A stretch of 64,000 nucleotides of DNA from Armillaria gallica (GCA_037576215.1 JBANDB010000002.1:3472001-3536000); one strand, 5' to 3'; positions 12,601-24,056 are shown, numbered from the stretch's first letter. The notes: generated by a model not told the origin, from the letters alone. A program made the numbers and translations.

Positions 12601-12806
12601 TCCTAACCTTTTCACATCACTGACCAATGATCAGAATAACGGCTGCTTGGTGCAAAACCCACGACGTGCCGATCGAAAAGCTTTTCTCGAAAACGCTTGT
12701 CACGAAATGTACGTCGGTGTTTTTATTTCCATACATATTTGTCACCGTTCTCAAATGATGCTCAGTCCCTTGGGCGCTGGAGGCCGACGCCGACTGGAAG
12801 TTCTGA
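9607..12806 (+). CDS. TOP1: DNA topoisomerase I (type IB)
   Basis: Nuclear enzyme that relaxes supercoils by a transient 3'-phosphotyrosyl link. Eleven exons: 9607-9735, 9830-10538, 10597-10739, 10798-11055, 11107-11337, 11386-11721, 11775-12023, 12074-12500, 12556-12579, 12635-12708 and 12766-12806. The N-terminus is a Lys/Glu-rich, NLS-bearing disordered tail. The core has FRWWEVG...[23 protein letters not shown], and the catalytic block [16 protein letters not shown] with VGCCSLR. A linker coiled coil follows. The active-site tyrosine lies in the 24-nt exon 12556-12579 (KINYLDPR), and the protein ends [12 protein letters not shown]. One base is missing near 12235 (GG read as G) between [10 protein letters not shown] and [11 protein letters not shown], which are contiguous in the family, so this is probably a consensus error. 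Confidence 0.96.
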
Positions 12807-13128
12807 CATGTTTCTCCCTTCAACTACTGTGCGATATATTTCAAGGATTAGGACAGGACGTTTGGGCGCGGACACTCAATGTTTTATTATACACACCACT
12901 CTTATTATTTTATGTCCGTTGCACTGTCTTATATAGAAACACATTTGTAGCCTTTGTTTTCTGAATGAGAAATACTCAGGACGAGATTCGATAATTGACA
13001 GGTGAAATGGGGACAGAGAAATAACACGTGTTCTTGACAAGTTGTGAGTTCGGCACGGAATTCGAATTCTGATTCTCTCCATCACTTCTTCCAACACCTC
13101 GTTCGTTCACACACACAGGACCGTTACA
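12807..13128. promoter_or_regulatory. TOP1 3' region and CDS1 promoter
   Basis: A 322-base intergenic stretch between two co-directional genes. It carries a CACGTG palindrome at 13025-13030, about 100 bases before the CDS1 start, and a TC-rich stretch before the ATG. bHLH factors bind CACGTG-like inositol-responsive sites at phospholipid genes in yeast, so a link to phospholipid control is possible but inferred. No terminator signal is obvious. Confidence 0.4.
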
Positions 13129-15190
13129 ATGAGCATATTTGCGTCCAAGACTGCATTTGACGCACTCGATGTCGATTTCGGTGAAGAGAGCGAAGAAGAG
13201 ACTGTGCCGGAGGTACCAGAAGTAACAGCAAATCAAAGGTGCGCGTTCCAGCTCAGTTACATGGACCCAGTGTTTACCATCCATATCCTCCAGTACTTCT
13301 GAAGAGCCCACTAAGCTAACCAAAACTGCCATGAAAAAGGCCGCAAAGCTCGCTCGCCGTGAGGCAAAACAACACAAGTCCTTGGCAAAAAGCAGAGACG
13401 CTTCTCCGTCTCCTGCACCACCACAAACTCCGCCACCGGCTGAGGCCACCACGGTGACAGAAACATCCTCTATTCCCGCTTCAAATGCGCCAAAAGAGCA
13501 ACCTATCGTCGAAGAAGTCGTCCCCCCAGAGCCTGCGCCTCCACCCGTCGTGGTCGAACCAGAGCCAGAACTCAAAGTCGCGCCACCACCTGCTGCTTCG
13601 CGACCAGAAAATTCTACACCAGTCAATGGTAGCGCAAAGCCAACGCCTCCGGTCGTGGCTCCCACAGGGCCGCCCCATGATGTAATCCCGCCCCAAAAAG
13701 CCGAGCAACCCCAGCCACCTGCCAAACCAGAAGCAGCAGACCCGAAGAGGCAAAGAAGAGGCAGAATGTTGTGACACGGACGGTGTGGACGCTTATCATG
13801 ATTTTTGGATTCATCGGTATGCAGATTGCACGTTTCACTGGGTTTTGGCTAATTGCACTCCAGGTCTGTTGCTCATGGGCCACGGTTATATGATTCTACT
13901 CGTTATGCTTTGCCAGACCCTCGTTTACCGCGAGGTAACGGCCCTCTTTTCGTTGAAGGCATCAGATATCAAGGCGTCTGCTTCGGAGGATATAAAGGAC
14001 CCCTGGAGCAAGACCCTCAACTGGTACTTCTTCGCCGTGACCAATTACTTCCTCTACGGGGAGAGCATCATTTATTACTTCAAGGTTCTTTCCTTAGCTG
14101 ACTTGTGGTTGACTGTTTCTCACTGACATTTCTACAGCATGTGGTTTTCGCCGATGCGCAATTGCTCCCCTTTGCTACCAATCACCGAATGATCAGCTTT
14201 ATGCTGTACACTATTGGTTTCATGGGATTCGTCATGTCTCTCAAGAAGGGCTACCTCAAGCAGCAGTTTGGCCTGTTCTGCTGGGTCCATATGACGTTGC
14301 TGTTCATCGTCGTTTCTAGGTAGGTCGCATTACAGTCACATCACCGCCTACGCTGATTTCTTTACAGCCATTTCATCATGAACAACATTCTCGAAGGACT
14401 TATCTGGTTCTTTGTTCCCGCATCATTGGTCATCTGTAACGATGTCTTCGCTTACATCTGGGGCAAAACAATAGGTCGGACACCACTTATCTCCTGTCTC
14501 CCAAAAAGACCGTCGAGGGCTTTGTCGGCGCGTTTTGGACGACGCTCCTTTTCTCTCTCTTGTGGGGCTCACTCTTTATGAGGTTCAAGTACATGATATG
14601 TCCCGTGCACGACTTGGGCGTCAGTGCTTGGAGCAACGTTACGTGCACACCCAACCCGGTTTTCGTATGGAAAGAATGGCAAATCTGGACCCCCGTTACT
14701 AGCATCCTTTCTGCATGTGTGAGTATCTTTGTTCTCTTTTAATGTCATTTGTACTCATTGCTTCGACAGTTCGGCATTTCGATTACTAGTATCCCCTACA
14801 CGTTATATCACTTCCATCTTATGTTCATGTCAATCTTTGCGTCCCTCGTTGCACCGTTTGGAGGATTTTTTGCGTCCGGATTCAAGCGTGCCTTTAATAT
14901 CAAGGATTTCGGCCACAGCATCCCTGGACATGGTGGAATGACGGACCGGATGGACTGCCAGTACGTATACAGCTGTTGCGGGCAATGTTATGAACCTAAC
15001 TGTGGCGTTAAGGTTCTTGATGGGTGTCTTCATCTATGTCTACTATAGCAGCTTGATCCGTGAACATCATGTCACAGTGGGTTCGGTGCTACAGACGATC
15101 GTAAGCGGCCTGACGGTGGATGAGCAGCTGGAGTTGATGGCGGATATGAAGCGATATTTGGAGGGTCAGGGTATACGTCTACCATGCTGA
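13129..15190 (+). CDS. CDS1: Phosphatidate cytidylyltransferase (CDP-diacylglycerol synthase)
   Basis: Integral ER enzyme that makes CDP-diacylglycerol from phosphatidate and CTP. Exons: 13129-13238, 13294-13816, 13864-14084, 14138-14319, 14368-14718, 14770-14960 and 15013-15190. A cytosolic N-terminal tail of about 200 residues, rich in Pro/Ala/Glu, precedes the conserved start of the membrane domain ([13 protein letters not shown]). Multiple hydrophobic spans follow. The family signature is complete: [14 protein letters not shown] then [14 protein letters not shown]. Two single-base losses break the frame: near 13743 (a C-run, between the N-tail and KKRQNVV) and near 14493 (TCCCTG read as TCCTG, before [10 protein letters not shown]). 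The gene is essential in yeast and both flanks are fully conserved, so sequencing error is the best reading. The N-tail could alternatively belong to a separate small gene, but no ATG opens the CDS1 frame. Confidence 0.93.
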
Positions 15191-15294
15191 TCTATATGGA
15201 TTGGGCTAATAGTGTTTTCTTTGTTAAAATGTCGCATCGGAATTGCATGCTTTGAACCGAGATAACTTCTAAACTGGGTATAGCTAAGGGTATA

Positions 15295-16593
15295 CTAGAC
15301 TACGGTCCATCTCCCCATACCTCCAAAAGACATGGCTTTGCGGCCATTAGCATTATTGAACGCTTGAACACTGAGCCCTTTCCCGTCCCTGCCGTCACAT
15401 TGTGTCACGTAGTAGAGAGAAAGCTCTCCTCCTCCTCTAGGGATATACACAGTAGCGCTCCAACCCCCTTCCTCGTTTACCTGCATCGGAGTCCGCGTAT
15501 TGCTGGAATCACTGATAAAATAAACATAATTATCCGCCTCAGCCCTCGACATGTGCTCACAGAGCTTGAAAATGTGAAAAGTAGCCCACGCCCCGCTCTG
15601 AATATACTTTTCAGCCGGCTGTATCATATACGGATCAAAGTTCAACTTGTAGAAATCCTGAAAGATGACAGGGCCCTCTGGTTCGAGGATGTACTGCTCC
15701 CAGGACACGGGCCCACCGTCCTCCTCGGAAATGAGCTGGTAGGACGGGTCTTCGGGGCAATGGCGCCTCCCGAACTCGGCTGGGGACATGCTGAACCACA
15801 CGGGGGTGAAGCGCTTGTTGTACGTAGACCCCTCCAGGAAGCCGGCGCCCCAGCAGCAGTCGATGAGCCGCCACTCGCCGTCCATGAGGACGCAGTTCCA
15901 AGCGTGATTTCCCTGGTAGGGAGGGACGGGCGCGTCGGGGCCTGTCGCGGCATACCCGAAGCCCTTCCCGTGACCAGTGACTTTGTAAGACTGCACGCCG
16001 GCGCGCTCAGCGAGATGCCCGAACAAACCAGCGTACCCATCGCAGACTGCCAGCCCGGATTGGAGGGTGGACTGGGCGGTTGCGGGTTGCAGATTTCCGG
16101 AAAAGAAGGACACAGTGTCGTAAGCGACGTTGTGGTGCAGCCAAGTGAATAATGCACGGCATTTTTCGGTCTCGGAGTCGAAGGGAGAGGTGAGGTCGTA
16201 TGCGAGCTGATCGAGTGAGCTGACTGTCTGGCGGGGAAATTGGGCAGCGTGAGCATCTATGTAAGAGAAATCGTGGCATTTGAAGCAGGATGCCTCTGGT
16301 TCTGGTTCTGGTTCTGGCTCTGGAGGCGGGGTAGGAAGACGGGCAGGCGGACGGGCGGGCGGACGTCGTGGAGGGGGCGGAGGCGGGGCATTGGACGTCG
16401 GGATTGGCGGTGGCGGGCGACTTATAAGACGGAGAAAGTCGGGAGGTCGCTCTACCCCCGTGACTTTGCCGCGGCCAATTCCCCTGTCAATGTGCTCAAG
16501 CTGCAAGCTGGCGATTCTTGCAGCTATTCCCTTTGGTTCATCGTTAGGAACTGGGGGTACGCTGCGACGAGGGGGCAGGGAAGGACGAGACAT
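15295..16593 (-). CDS. Cyk3-like cytokinesis protein, transglutaminase/protease-like fold
   Basis: Uninterrupted 432-residue frame. The first 100 residues are proline-rich, including poly-Pro blocks (PPPPIP, APPPPPPRRP) and an EP dipeptide repeat encoded by a simple-sequence tract near 16296-16325. The transglutaminase-like domain follows: RALFTWLHHNVAYD, the cysteine region GLAVCDGYAGLF, the histidine in GNHAWNCVLMDGEW and the aspartate in RLIDCCWGAG. This Cys-His-Asp arrangement and the following WFSMSPAEF...HCPEDPSYQL block match the Cyk3/kyphoscoliosis-peptidase group. Yeast Cyk3 promotes primary septum formation at the bud neck and carries an N-terminal SH3 domain. Here no SH3 is visible; the Pro-rich N-terminus may instead be an SH3 ligand. 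Whether it is catalytic is unknown. Confidence 0.85.
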   Translation of the reverse strand: MSRPSLPPRRSVPPVPNDEPKGIAARIASLQLEHIDRGIGRGKVTGVERPPDFLRLISRPPPPIPTSNAPPPPPPRRPPARPPARLPTPPPEPEPEPEPEASCFKCHDFSYIDAHAAQFPRQTVSSLDQLAYDLTSPFDSETEKCRALFTWLHHNVAYDTVSFFSGNLQPATAQSTLQSGLAVCDGYAGLFGHLAERAGVQSYKVTGHGKGFGYAATGPDAPVPPYQGNHAWNCVLMDGEWRLIDCCWGAGFLEGSTYNKRFTPVWFSMSPAEFGRRHCPEDPSYQLISEEDGGPVSWEQYILEPEGPVIFQDFYKLNFDPYMIQPAEKYIQSGAWATFHIFKLCEHMSRAEADNYVYFISDSSNTRTPMQVNEEGGWSATVYIPRGGGELSLYYVTQCDGRDGKGLSVQAFNNANGRKAMSFGGMGRWTVV

Positions 16594-16925
16594 CCGATTA
16601 GCGGGTGTGTGACTTGTGTGTGACAGGTGCAGGCACTGGAAAGGTCCTCAGCGGGATAACCAATAGCCAGCTTCTGATTCGTCCCCTTTCCTACGCTGTC
16701 ACGCTGGTCCCCTTAATTCTGGTGTCATTTCTGGCCATTTGCTGCCATCTGCCGCAATTTGCTACCTTACACACTGTACAATACTGAGATGACGAGAAGA
16801 GCATACTTAGTATATTGGTGCATGGCATGAACAAATAAACAGAACGCGATACAGCATGGAGATGGAACGACGGGGCAGGCGTAGCAACCATTGGCACAAA
16901 AAATGTTCTCTTGCGAGCGCATTGT
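16594..16925. other. Intergenic, CYK3-like promoter and RPS23 3' flank
   Basis: Both neighbours are on the minus strand. The stretch next to 16600 is the upstream region of the Cyk3-like gene; the part near 16925 is the 3' flank of RPS23. A direct repeat of the type 'ccatttgctgccatct / gccgcaatttgctacc' is visible near 16736-16765. I see no gene. Confidence 0.4.
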
Positions 16926-17604
16926 TTATGACCTGGGCTTCTCCTGTAGATCAAGGGTACGTTAGAATATTCGGGTGCAGTCAGGGGACCCGAAAACTAC
17001 ACACCTTCTTCTCTTTCCAGAGAGCGAGCAGACCAACGCCAGAGACCTTGACGACCTTGAACCGTACTCCGGGAATATCACCCTTGGCCTTGCCACGGCG
17101 ACCGAAGCCAGAGATCAGAACTTCGTCATTCTCGTCCACAAAGTTCAAGCAACCGTCATTCTACCGATGATGTGGCACTCGATAAGCACTTGCTCAGCGT
17201 AAAGCGCAACAGAAACGTACCGGGACGAAGGCTGTCACCTTCTTTCCGTTCTTAATCAGTTGCACCCGGACACATTTGCGGATAGCAGAGTTGGGTTGCT
17301 TGGCCTCGACACCGACCTTCTCGAGGACGATGCCTTTGGCGTGCGATGAGCCACCAGTCGGTGACGTCTTGTAGATGTTTCCTAGAGCGCGCTTTTTGTA
17401 CGCTTTGTCCGCCTAGGGGAAATCCGATATTCCTCAGCGTGCTGCCCAAGAAAAGGCGTGAGGAAAAAAAGGCGCACCCAGCGATTTTCGCGGCGGTCAT
17501 TGCGCAGCTTGCGAGCTGCTTGAAGTCCTCGAGGTTTATTAGCTGTATCATGAAGAAATGAGGATCAGCAAGGTCTAGAGAGATGAGAACGACGTACAAC
17601 CCAT
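16926..17604 (-). CDS. RPS23: 40S ribosomal protein S23 (uS12)
   Basis: Universal decoding-centre protein of the small subunit. Five exons join to exactly 145 residues, the length of yeast Rps23: 17604-17598 (only 7 nt), 17542-17478, 17412-17221, 17160-17005 and 16943-16926 (18 nt). The start follows from the canonical gtacgt donor, giving [18 protein letters not shown]. The conserved loop [17 protein letters not shown] is intact, as are [19 protein letters not shown] and [16 protein letters not shown]; the end is [15 protein letters not shown]. The PNSA loop contains the proline that is hydroxylated in eukaryotes. No frame break. The 7-nt first exon and long upstream region suggest transcription-rate control typical of ribosomal protein genes. 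Confidence 0.97.
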
Positions 17605-19312
17605 TCTTGCGGTCGAGGTCGGTGCAGTAGCTGTTAAAGACCCTTATCACGGGATGAAGCGAAACCTTGTTCCCAACTACCATTTTTTCAATCTCCGACC
17701 GAAACCGGTTTCCGGCCCTATTGCCAATTCCGATTATCCGACAGGCTTGATTTGACCTTGTAATTCAGTTCCATTTCCCCGCCCTTTCACCGTATCCTTC
17801 CCCTTGGGTGTTATTGCTTCTTCTGGCTCTACTGGACTGCCATTTTCCTTGCAAATATACTCATCTTTCGTATCTACATATATTACTTTTCATTCCAATC
17901 ATTCCACCTTCTCAGATGCGCCGCTGCCCTACATGTAGTCGCTTTCGGGTCCAGGGCGGTATTCAGTCGCCGTATCCCAAATCTACGTCCTGTAAATCTA
18001 CACTGGCCTTGGCTGTCTTTCCCACTGCTTGCTTGCCCGTAATCCGTGTCTTCCTGACTTCTTTCTTTCTGCTCGCTCTTTCCAGCCTCTAGGCCAGACT
18101 GTGTGCTTGCATAAGAAACGGCAGCCCGGCCTACTACATATATAGTACCCCGTGCTTCTGCCAATGCTTTATCCCCAGTTGCTTGATCCGAGGAAGTATT
18201 TCTTCGTGACATCTGCATTCGTTTTCAAACTGCGCGGTCCGTGCAGCCTTCAGATCCCTGACCGAAACACTGATTACTCGGTACACTCGCAAGGGGCCCC
18301 CTTGCCATCCAATCCTGTACGGCGTATTTGACTGATCTAATTATGCCCTGAACTTGCATTCAGAATATTGCGTCAAGCCGCCTCGTAAAACGGTTCCTAT
18401 ACGATATAATATGTACGTACATACTACGAGTACCGCTGCAGTCTGGGTCCGGTACACTGCAAGACGCGCACCAACAAGAAGCTTGAAGTTTCTAAATCCT
18501 TCTGTATGATGATCGTTGAGCGGCATGCAAGTACCCTCATTGATTTAATCCCTTCGCGTCATCACCTACGTTGTTCTCCCGCTTCTAGGCCTCAGTACTG
18601 TACCCTAATCTTGTCGAAGGCTGAACAAGTGCCCACTCTGCTAAATATGGTTCGCAGTAATCTATCGCTTCGTATCAAACCGTTCTGCTGGCTCTGTCCG
18701 AAGGAGCTACAGTACCAGTAGGACAGTTCTTGTGCCTTTTTGTATGCGTTAAATATCATTTATGTGACTCACTTTCCTCCGTGCCAAGTTGACACCCCAA
18801 GGTTTCAAACACCGATACTGCAGGTCTGCATGGCTTTCGGTTGCGTATACAGCGTGTGGCTTCACAGAAGAACCATTGTTTCCTTACCGTGTTGTTCCGC
18901 TTTTCATTGACATTTTATTCGTCAAATGTTCCGAAACCCTGTGGGTATTTTTCGCTGTTCGGTGTCTAGGCGCGTCGATATTCATTATCCATTCAGGCAG
19001 ACGAACGACAGAGATCTAAACGCAATCTTCGCGGGAAGGGTCCTGGGAGAGGGAAGATGGAAGGTGGTGCAGCACGGGGGTGGCGACGATCTGGAGTCGT
19101 AATACTGTGTGCTGAAGCCGCCTTTCCGTTTGCCTGCGCCGCTTATTTATTTAATAGTCGTGTAAATCTTCTACTGTCTCCGAGGCAGTTGTTCGCATTC
19201 GACGTACTGCACGCATAATTTAAATATCTCTCTTCCAAGCGACTCCGCAAAATCCGGATCCGGACGCGGTCCGGGTATGTTGTCGGGCAAGTCATGTGAT
19301 GAACGAAAACTT
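17605..19312. other. 1.7 kb intergenic region upstream of RPS23 and MSY1
   Basis: Divergent spacer, unusually long for this window. The RPS23 side is pyrimidine-rich. Only short frames occur; the longest (17808-18092) starts with mixed low-complexity sequence and looks like chance. I looked for tRNA B-box and C/D snoRNA signatures and saw none I would defend. Confidence 0.4.
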
Positions 19313-21055
19313 ATGCTTCTCCATGCCTCCCACTTGATAGCCAGGCGTTCACCGCCACTTACCGAGGCATTTCGACGTTGTACAGTGAACTGACTGAACG
19401 TGGCTTCATTTCGCAGGTGACCAGGCAAGTTTTCGTCAGATTCCATCATCTTCTTGCTCACCGCACAAAGGCCTCAGCAGCTCAGCCATGCACTCGAAAC
19501 CGCATCCCAGACTGTCTACTCGGGCATCGACCCGACAGGATCTGCACTCCACATTGGCCATCTGTTTCCAATGATGTGTTTACTGCATTTCGAACTTCGG
19601 AATCATCATACCATACCTCTGGTGCGGTCTTCTGATATCCCACAGAGTCATCATCGTAATAAAAAGTCAGATAGGTGGCGCAACCGGGCTCGTTGGAGAT
19701 CCTTCTGGCCGCTTGACAGAACGCTCTCCGGCAGATGTGAAGCTGGTCCACGATAATGTGCTGGCTCTTTCACGCGGCGTAACGCGGTTCTTTCGTGGCG
19801 CGTTTGAATATGCCGGAAATCGGTTACAAGGTGGATTCCGGCCTGCGAGGGATGAGGTTCACGTCAAGAGCAACCTGGAATGGTATGAAAACTTTGGCAT
19901 CCTTGAGTTCTTGCAGCGGGTTGGTGTGAATGCCAGAGTGAATACAATGTTGACTAGAGAGAGGTGGGATAACTATCCGTCGTACGACAAGATCTCCGTG
20001 ATTTATGTATCTTGCAGTGTCCGAGCACGTCTAGAGTCCCACCAGGGCATGTCCTTCACCGAATTCACTTATCAGCTCCTCCAGGCCTACGATTTCTACT
20101 ACCTGCACAAACACTACGGATGCACGATCCAGGTCGGCGGCTCTGATCAATGGGGGAACATCGTCGCGGGCGTAGAGCTCATCAGTCGCCTTAGTCCACC
20201 CTCAGACACGGTCCCCGAGCCCTTTGGCGTGACCACCCCGCTTTGACCACAGCGTCGGGCGAGAAATTCGGGAAAAGCGCAGGCAACGCCATCTGGCTAG
20301 ACCCAACGTTGACCAGCGTTTTTGACTTTTATCAAGTGAGGTTCTTTGTCTGTCGGCGAACATTCCTCTAATGTCCGGCGTAGTATTTCATCAAGGTGGA
20401 AGACACTGATGTTGAAAAACACCTCAAGCTGTTTACGTTACTCTCACTATCGGAAATTCGCGACATCGTTGAGGCGCACAAGGTAGTAATATTATGGGCG
20501 CTCTTCTTGCATCAATCTCACACCTACATAGCTACAGCCCGAGAAACGGAGTGCTCAAAGACGGCTGGCAGCTGAGCTGACTGAATTGGTTCATAATAGT
20601 CAGTCATCCTCTATTCTGGTCGAGAATTGAAGCTCATGGTCAAGCAGGAGAATCCCTCGCGAAGGTCGAGACCATGTCAAAAATATTGTTCAGAGAAGCT
20701 TCTGTTCATGCACAAGCTATCGATGCGCAAACCCTTATCAATGCATTTGAGGGAGACCCAAGACTTATCTGGTGTGACCAAGAAGAGCTTCAGTCAACAC
20801 CCGTATTAAAATTGGCCTCGAGACACGGTTTGGTCTCATCAAATTGTAATTCATTAGTTCTGGTTTGCGCACGCTCCGCTGATTCAAACCTTGCTAGCCG
20901 CCGCTCGCCAATTAATACAATCAAGAGGACTGTACTTCAATGATCAGGTGGTCCCGGAAATACACTTCACAGCAACCCTTGAGCACCTTATAGAAGGGCG
21001 CATTCTCATCCTGAGGGCAGGCAAGGACAAAATCATAGTCCTGGCTTCAAAGTAG
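19313..21055 (+). CDS. MSY1: Tyrosyl-tRNA synthetase, mitochondrial
   Basis: Class I synthetase charging mitochondrial tRNA-Tyr. The putative targeting peptide is [20 protein letters not shown]. The catalytic core shows [18 protein letters not shown] (HIGH motif), [13 protein letters not shown], the tRNA/tyrosine region [22 protein letters not shown] and the KMSKS-equivalent [13 protein letters not shown]-terminal S4-like domain ends in [12 protein letters not shown]. Introns include a GC-AG intron at 19425-19470 (AG|gcaagt), then 19622-19670 and several more. Two T-runs appear one base short: near 19370 (joining the targeting peptide to [13 protein letters not shown]) and near 20242 (VTTPL / LTTASGEKF). 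The first could instead be a short intron; the second lies in invariant sequence and is probably a consensus error. Confidence 0.93.
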
Positions 21056-21146
21056 ATCTGAAGCATGATAAGTTATGGAATGTTTTTGTGGTTTTGTGAT
21101 CTATTCAGGCATAAATACTATATAATCCTGGTCAAAGGTGTCAGCT

Positions 21147-23920
21147 CTAATCGATACGGATGGCACTGTAGAATCGGCGAATCGCCCAGTATGAGGCCAA
21201 GAACCCGATTGTTCCTGGAAACCAGATCAGATGGAAGGGTTGCCAGAGTAAATTCGACGTACCGGTGACAAGGAAGTCCAAAAGGACGAGCAAGAGCAGA
21301 TATCCTAGGTATAAAATCACGCTGGACATAGAATCCAGGGACAGGCGTGAAGCCCAGTAAAACAACCCGTATGCGAGTAGCCAAAATGCGCTACCACCTC
21401 CAGTCAAAAAGGCTCGCCAGTGCCATCTTCGGGGTCAAGACTTAGAATCGATTAAACACACTGATGGTTCTACTCACCGGTAGTCTTCGGCACAAAGGAC
21501 GAAATACGTGAACAAGATCGTGACCGTCGCGGTAGTGAGAGCGACAACGCCTGCGGTAAGCGCTAAAAAGCCGAATGCGTAGTATGCCCGAGAGGCGAAT
21601 AGGCTTGATAGGACAAAATATAATTCGACAAAGGCGGCGCCTGGAAGACAGGTAAATTTGTATGTGATGTCTTCAAGCGGAGGTGAGCGTACCGAAAGGA
21701 AGTAATCCACTAAGTAGAGTTGAGGCCTGATGAGGGTTCGTAAACCAAGACAAATATGAATAACGGAAGCCGTACCCAAGGGCGAAGATATTTGGGCTGG
21801 GGAGGGATTTGACGCGGTATTGGATTTACCCGCACAGGATGCTGGATTGCCTAGACATGCAGTATGATGAGAGGAGAAATGTTAGATGACATCTGAATGG
21901 AGACAGACCCCATGCTTAGAACCGAAGTATGCACCGACGGCTGACAATGGGGCGGAGATCCCAAACCATAGAAGAACAATGGTGAGCATCGTCCCTATCG
22001 GCGCGATGGTATGTCAATAACTGAAATTATTTAGGCAACGAGACTTACCAAAAGGAACAGCACCAGACGATCCTGCCATGAGAAGAAAGAAATTAAGAAG
22101 GAAAACAACGATGAAGATAACCCTATGGGTCGCATTAGCGAAATCAGGGTGAGGTTACATTACTTCTTACGTAGGCAACACTGTCGCCGTCATGAAGGCA
22201 TTTTTCCTTTTGTTTGTACCACCAAGCGACGCATACACGCGACTCGACACGTAACCGCCAATCCTGAACGAAGGTGAGTGCATGGACGGACAAGGAAAGG
22301 GGCATAAACTTCACCCGCCAAAGAATGTCCAGCAAATCATCATTACCGTGGCAAGTGAACCGCGATTTGAGGGGGAGAGGAAGCCCAACAACGCAAAGAC
22401 TATAAGCGCATATTTCAATAAAAGATATTCAGCAATTGATGGAGAATACGAACTCAATGTCACGCTGACCATCGCACAGATTTGTGCGCCATTGCCCACC
22501 ATGACTGAAAGGGCCAATGGAAATCTTGGTGTTCTGAAGACTTCGCCGTGAACCAGTTTCCACCCCCAGTCCTCTTGTACATCCTCCTGTGATTGATGGT
22601 CATTAGACTGATAGTGCAACACAGAGAGTATCAACATACGCTAAGATCAATGGCGTTATATCGGGAAATCTGCACATCATGTCAATATTTCTTCCAGAAT
22701 AACGAGAATTAGACGCACATCGCGAGACACCGTCCGAAGCAAGATCATTGAAACCATGACACAGAGAAAGATTACGATAACCAATGAGTTCACCAGACTG
22801 AACCAATGAATGCGAGGATCAAAGATGTGAAGGTAGTTATCCCAGCGCGTCGCCTGCACACCATCAGAATCCGCAGTAGAAAGGGACGACGGAAGATTGT
22901 TGACCTACCCATGGAGTATCGGATTCGTTCCACGTCACCCGGTAAGTGTATCGAATGCTCTGAGTTTGCGTCTCGCTTAGAATAAGCGGAGAAACGTTTT
23001 CGGTCTCGCATGTTGGCGCAGCCTCTTGTGGTCCTCCAATACTGTGCGACGTGTTGTGTCAGACAATACGTATCTGGAGAGGAATTTCCTTGCCTCGATG
23101 GCCAAACAAGGACTCCAACTACACGGTAATCATCCGGGCTAGGCTGGTGATAACTGGGACCGCCTTCAATATCAGGTTTCCATTCGAATAGTCGTGGACT
23201 TGCCGTAGAACAATCTCATAGTGGTTGTTAAGAGCAGGCACATCAAAGTAAGGTTCATCATCATTGCCTAAGTTGAAACCCATGTCGAAGAACAAGTCTC
23301 CGTTACGCATATCAACCTTCATTTCCGCAGCAGGGAGACCGTCAATGAGCCAGTTGAGGGCGTAGTCTTCTCGAATACGGTCGTTGATGAATTTTGCGTC
23401 GTCAGCTGTCACATCGTCGACCAGACACAGAGTTTGACACGTTCCGTTGTTCTCAAGCATCCGTATCTGAGGATATGTGGAAAATATTTTAGGAGAAAAT
23501 AGACGATTGAGCGACAGGACACGCACGTCATACGGGGAATTGAATATTCTGTCGCCAAAAAGGATTGACCCAAGAGATTCCGGCTGCTTCACGGGACCAC
23601 CTTCCGGTTCGCAGAATCGGAATTTTGGATTGTAGTAATCATCTTCAGCATATATGAGCTTTCGAGCGCAGCTGGTCTCGCAAATGAAGTAGCGCACAAT
23701 TTATCAAGGATTTCTGAAGTCGGTGTAAGTACCAGCGCTACAATGCAGACTGGACACGCACCAACTTGGCATCGTCATATCCTGCGAGCATCGGGGTAAG
23801 TGCATTCACGAAAAGGTCGACTTGGTCGCCACGGTGGTAGTCGTGAGGCGCTGCGCCGGGCAGATAGAAAGCATTAGCCCAGGAAAAAGAAAGGGCCGCA
23901 AGAGCCAACACAGTACGCAT
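21147..23920 (-). CDS. Transmembrane 9 superfamily protein (EMP70/TMN family)
   Basis: Golgi/endosome multispanning protein implicated in cargo sorting and cell adhesion. It begins with a signal peptide (MRTVLALAALSFSWANA) cleaved before FYLPGAAPHDY, which is diagnostic of the family. A lumenal domain follows (CEPEGGPVKQPESLGSILFG, NNGTCQTLC) and then HIFDPRIHWFSLVNSLVIV and nine hydrophobic spans; the protein ends SYWAIRRFYSAIRID with the family's charged tail used for COPI interaction. At least 13 exons, one only 16 nt (23713-23698), and a GC-AG intron at 23093-23042. One base seems missing near 23175 (C-run) between VHDYSNGN and the block DYRVVGVLVWP. It converges with MSY1 and diverges from the TGT gene. 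Confidence 0.93.
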
Positions 23921-24056
23921 CGAGGAAGGAACACGACGGAGATGATGCTGTTTACGGTCGCACGAATTCAGGACTATTCAGGACCGTTGTTTGGCTGCAG
24001 CGTGTCTGCTAAAAGATTTCGTGCTAAATTTGGCACACCTTCCGAGTCCGACCATC
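23921..24056. promoter_or_regulatory. Very short divergent promoter, EMP70-like / TGT
   Basis: Only 136 bases separate the two start codons, so both 5' UTRs and core promoters must lie here or overlap the coding starts. No TATA box is evident. Such spacing suggests co-expression or mutual exclusion of initiation. Confidence 0.5.

Noticed and set aside
15364..16152. 262-codon open frame on the plus strand
   Set aside because: It is the antisense shadow of the GC-rich Cyk3-like coding sequence and has no domain character.
19411..19475. Frame break in MSY1 after QVTR
   Set aside because: Resolved by a GC-AG intron that gives [13 protein letters not shown] exactly.
20580..20640. Frame break in MSY1 at ELVH
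   Set aside because: A GT-AG intron starting at gtcagt after LVHN restores [12 protein letters not shown] without any indel.
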